Origin: Ruminococcus sp.
GTDB taxonomy: Bacteria > Bacillota > Clostridia > Oscillospirales > Ruminococcaceae
DNA length: 64,000 bases
Assembly: GCA_020861185.1 (NCBI GenBank)
Contig: JAJBSV010000008.1
Coordinates: 1-64,000 of the forward strand
Direction of reading: 5' to 3'
Part shown: piece by piece, positions 63,002 to 64,000 of the stretch
Numbering within the stretch: position 1 is the stretch's first letter
Layout of the letters: every line of letters begins with the position of its first letter
Translations under genes and position numbers: made by a program
The notes under the pieces: model-generated
The model's input: only the letters and a program-made list of their open reading frames with translations
What the model was told of the DNA's origin: nothing
Databases searched by the model: none

Positions 63002-64000
63002 ATGAAAAAATTACTTCAAAGCTTCGTCTGTATTCTCACAATCGTGGCGATTCTTTGCACCACCGCTTGCGGCACAGCCAAGATGGAGAACGCCACATTT
63101 GGCGATGTAAGAAGCGAGTATAACACCTCACTTGACTTAACCGAGAACACCTACACTGAGAACAATGCTCCGAGCGATTATTATCAGCTTCTTGAGTTTG
63201 AGGACGGAACCTTGGGTGGAAGCTGTAAGGTAACTTCTAACGAGTTGTTTTCCGGCGGAGCAGGCGTTACGGGACTCAATTCCGACAGCGATTCGATGGT
63301 AATTTCTTTTGAGATTGAAAATTCAGGTTTCTACAATCTGACCGTTTCGGCATATACAGCGAATGCCGGCAGAACCAATTATGCCAATCTTGATGGAAGC
63401 TATATCGGCTCGGTTGAATGTGAAGTAGGGAAAGAAGTCTGTGATGTCACACTTGAGTATATCTATCTCAGTGCAGGAACCCACGAGTTTTCGATGACAG
63501 TAAGCTGGGGTTGGGTCGATTATGATTGTCTCACTATAACCGCTTCCGATATAAATATCGAAGACGTTTATAACGTCACATGCTCGCTTTCAAACGAAAA
63601 CGCTGATGATAACACCGTAAGGCTTTATAATTTCCTGTGTGATATTTACGGCAAATACACCTTGACGGGTCAGTTCGCCGACTCAAGCAGAGATTCCGAA
63701 GAGTACGAGTGGATTACTTCCATCACCGGCGAAGAGTTTGCGGTTCTTGGTCTCGACATGATGAACTATACTCCAGTTGCTCAGGCTAATAATGCTTCAA
63801 CCGAGACTGTTGAGTGTGCCTATGACTGGTATGTCAACTGCGGAGGAATTGTCCAGATTTGCTGGCATTGGCAGTCGCCCGAGGGCTATGTATCCGATGA
63901 CGGTGCATGGTACAGCTCATTCTACACCGAGTATTCGACAATAGATCTCGACAAGGCAATGAACGGCGAGGACGACGAGCTTTACAACCTCTTGGTTGAG
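63002..64000 (+). CDS. GH26 beta-mannanase lipoprotein (partial, runs off the window)
   Basis: 333 residues to the window end, no stop. A lipoprotein signal with lipobox TTAC (Cys23). Residues about 44-190 look like a CBM35-type beta-sandwich (LEFEDGTL, FEIENSGFYNLTV, YIYLSAGTHEF). From about 200, GH26 begins: RLYNFLCDIYGKYTLTGQF and GGIVQICWHWQSPEG. GH26 enzymes cut beta-1,4-mannans; the catalytic acid/base should lie near or past the edge of the window. It is surface-anchored. ATG 63002 follows AAAGGA and the dnaE stop by 2 nt, so it appears co-transcribed with a replication gene, which is odd. Confidence 0.83.
   Translation, partial: MKKLLQSFVCILTIVAILCTTACGTAKMENATFGDVRSEYNTSLDLTENTYTENNAPSDYYQLLEFEDGTLGGSCKVTSNELFSGGAGVTGLNSDSDSMVISFEIENSGFYNLTVSAYTANAGRTNYANLDGSYIGSVECEVGKEVCDVTLEYIYLSAGTHEFSMTVSWGWVDYDCLTITASDINIEDVYNVTCSLSNENADDNTVRLYNFLCDIYGKYTLTGQFADSSRDSEEYEWITSITGEEFAVLGLDMMNYTPVAQANNASTETVECAYDWYVNCGGIVQICWHWQSPEGYVSDDGAWYSSFYTEYSTIDLDKAMNGEDDELYNLLVE

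Overview
The window looks like chromosomal DNA of a low-to-mid GC, Gram-positive anaerobe of the class Clostridia, most like the gut Oscillospiraceae/Ruminococcaceae. Supports for this are WhiA, RapZ, HprK, CdaA/CdaR, a SUF operon with SufU in place of IscU, a sodium-pumping oxaloacetate decarboxylase, a sortase-type surface protein with cysteine-rich repeats, a GH26 mannanase, and sigma-A promoters of Gram-positive type, often with an extended -10. The taxon is inferred from gene content, not shown by a marker gene.

Layout. (1) 1-5.7 kb: a giant secreted surface protein behind a strong promoter and a terminator-like leader hairpin. It is followed by a 3' fragment of a tRNA-Trp gene and tandem 11-bp repeats that look like the right end (attR) of an integrated element; the surface gene would lie inside that element. 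(2) 5.8-8.6 kb: a 5'-truncated ABC exporter, a receiver-like protein and a DUF1287 cell-envelope protein. (3) 8.6-14.1 kb: iscR divergent from sufCBDSU (Fe-S assembly). (4) 14.1-16.8 kb: a GH127 glycosidase divergent from a DUF2726 membrane protein. (5) 16.9-20.3 kb: the oadG-biotin carrier-oadB-oadA operon. (6) 20.5-24.9 kb: alpha/beta hydrolase, membrane-anchored MurF, Ddl and an amidohydrolase. (7) 25-28.5 kb: lipoprotein plus ABC-2-like transporter, with one permease frameshifted. (8) 28.6-34.6 kb: PF06541 membrane protein, M29 aminopeptidase, phosphoglucomutase, TelA and XpaC. (9) 34.8-43 kb: comM-ispDF, DUF3343 plus cysteine desulfurase-like enzyme, cdaA-cdaR and an FAD oxidoreductase. 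(10) 43-47.3 kb: Ca2+-type P-ATPase, a frameshifted flavin reductase-like gene and PRPP synthetase. (11) 47.4-51.3 kb: potABCD. (12) 51.6-64 kb: a long collinear run murD-GNAT-methionine gamma-lyase-like-hprK-PHP-murB-rapZ-whiA-dnaE, ending in a partial GH26 mannanase.

How the genes work together. Several blocks serve the cell envelope (MurB, MurD, MurF, Ddl, DUF1287, CdaA/CdaR). Others cover Fe-S assembly, sodium-coupled decarboxylation, polyamine uptake and plant-glycan use. The most notable regulatory signal is an identical array of four TTAAGA-type hexamers (spacing 10-11-10 bp, then 10 bp to the -35). It precedes both the DUF1287 gene (7752) and the lipoprotein/ABC operon (24994), and so suggests one OmpR/PhoB-type regulator controlling both. 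I found no CRISPR array, complete IS element, rRNA or intact tRNA gene. Start codons were chosen from ribosome binding sites and often lie downstream of the longest open frame.
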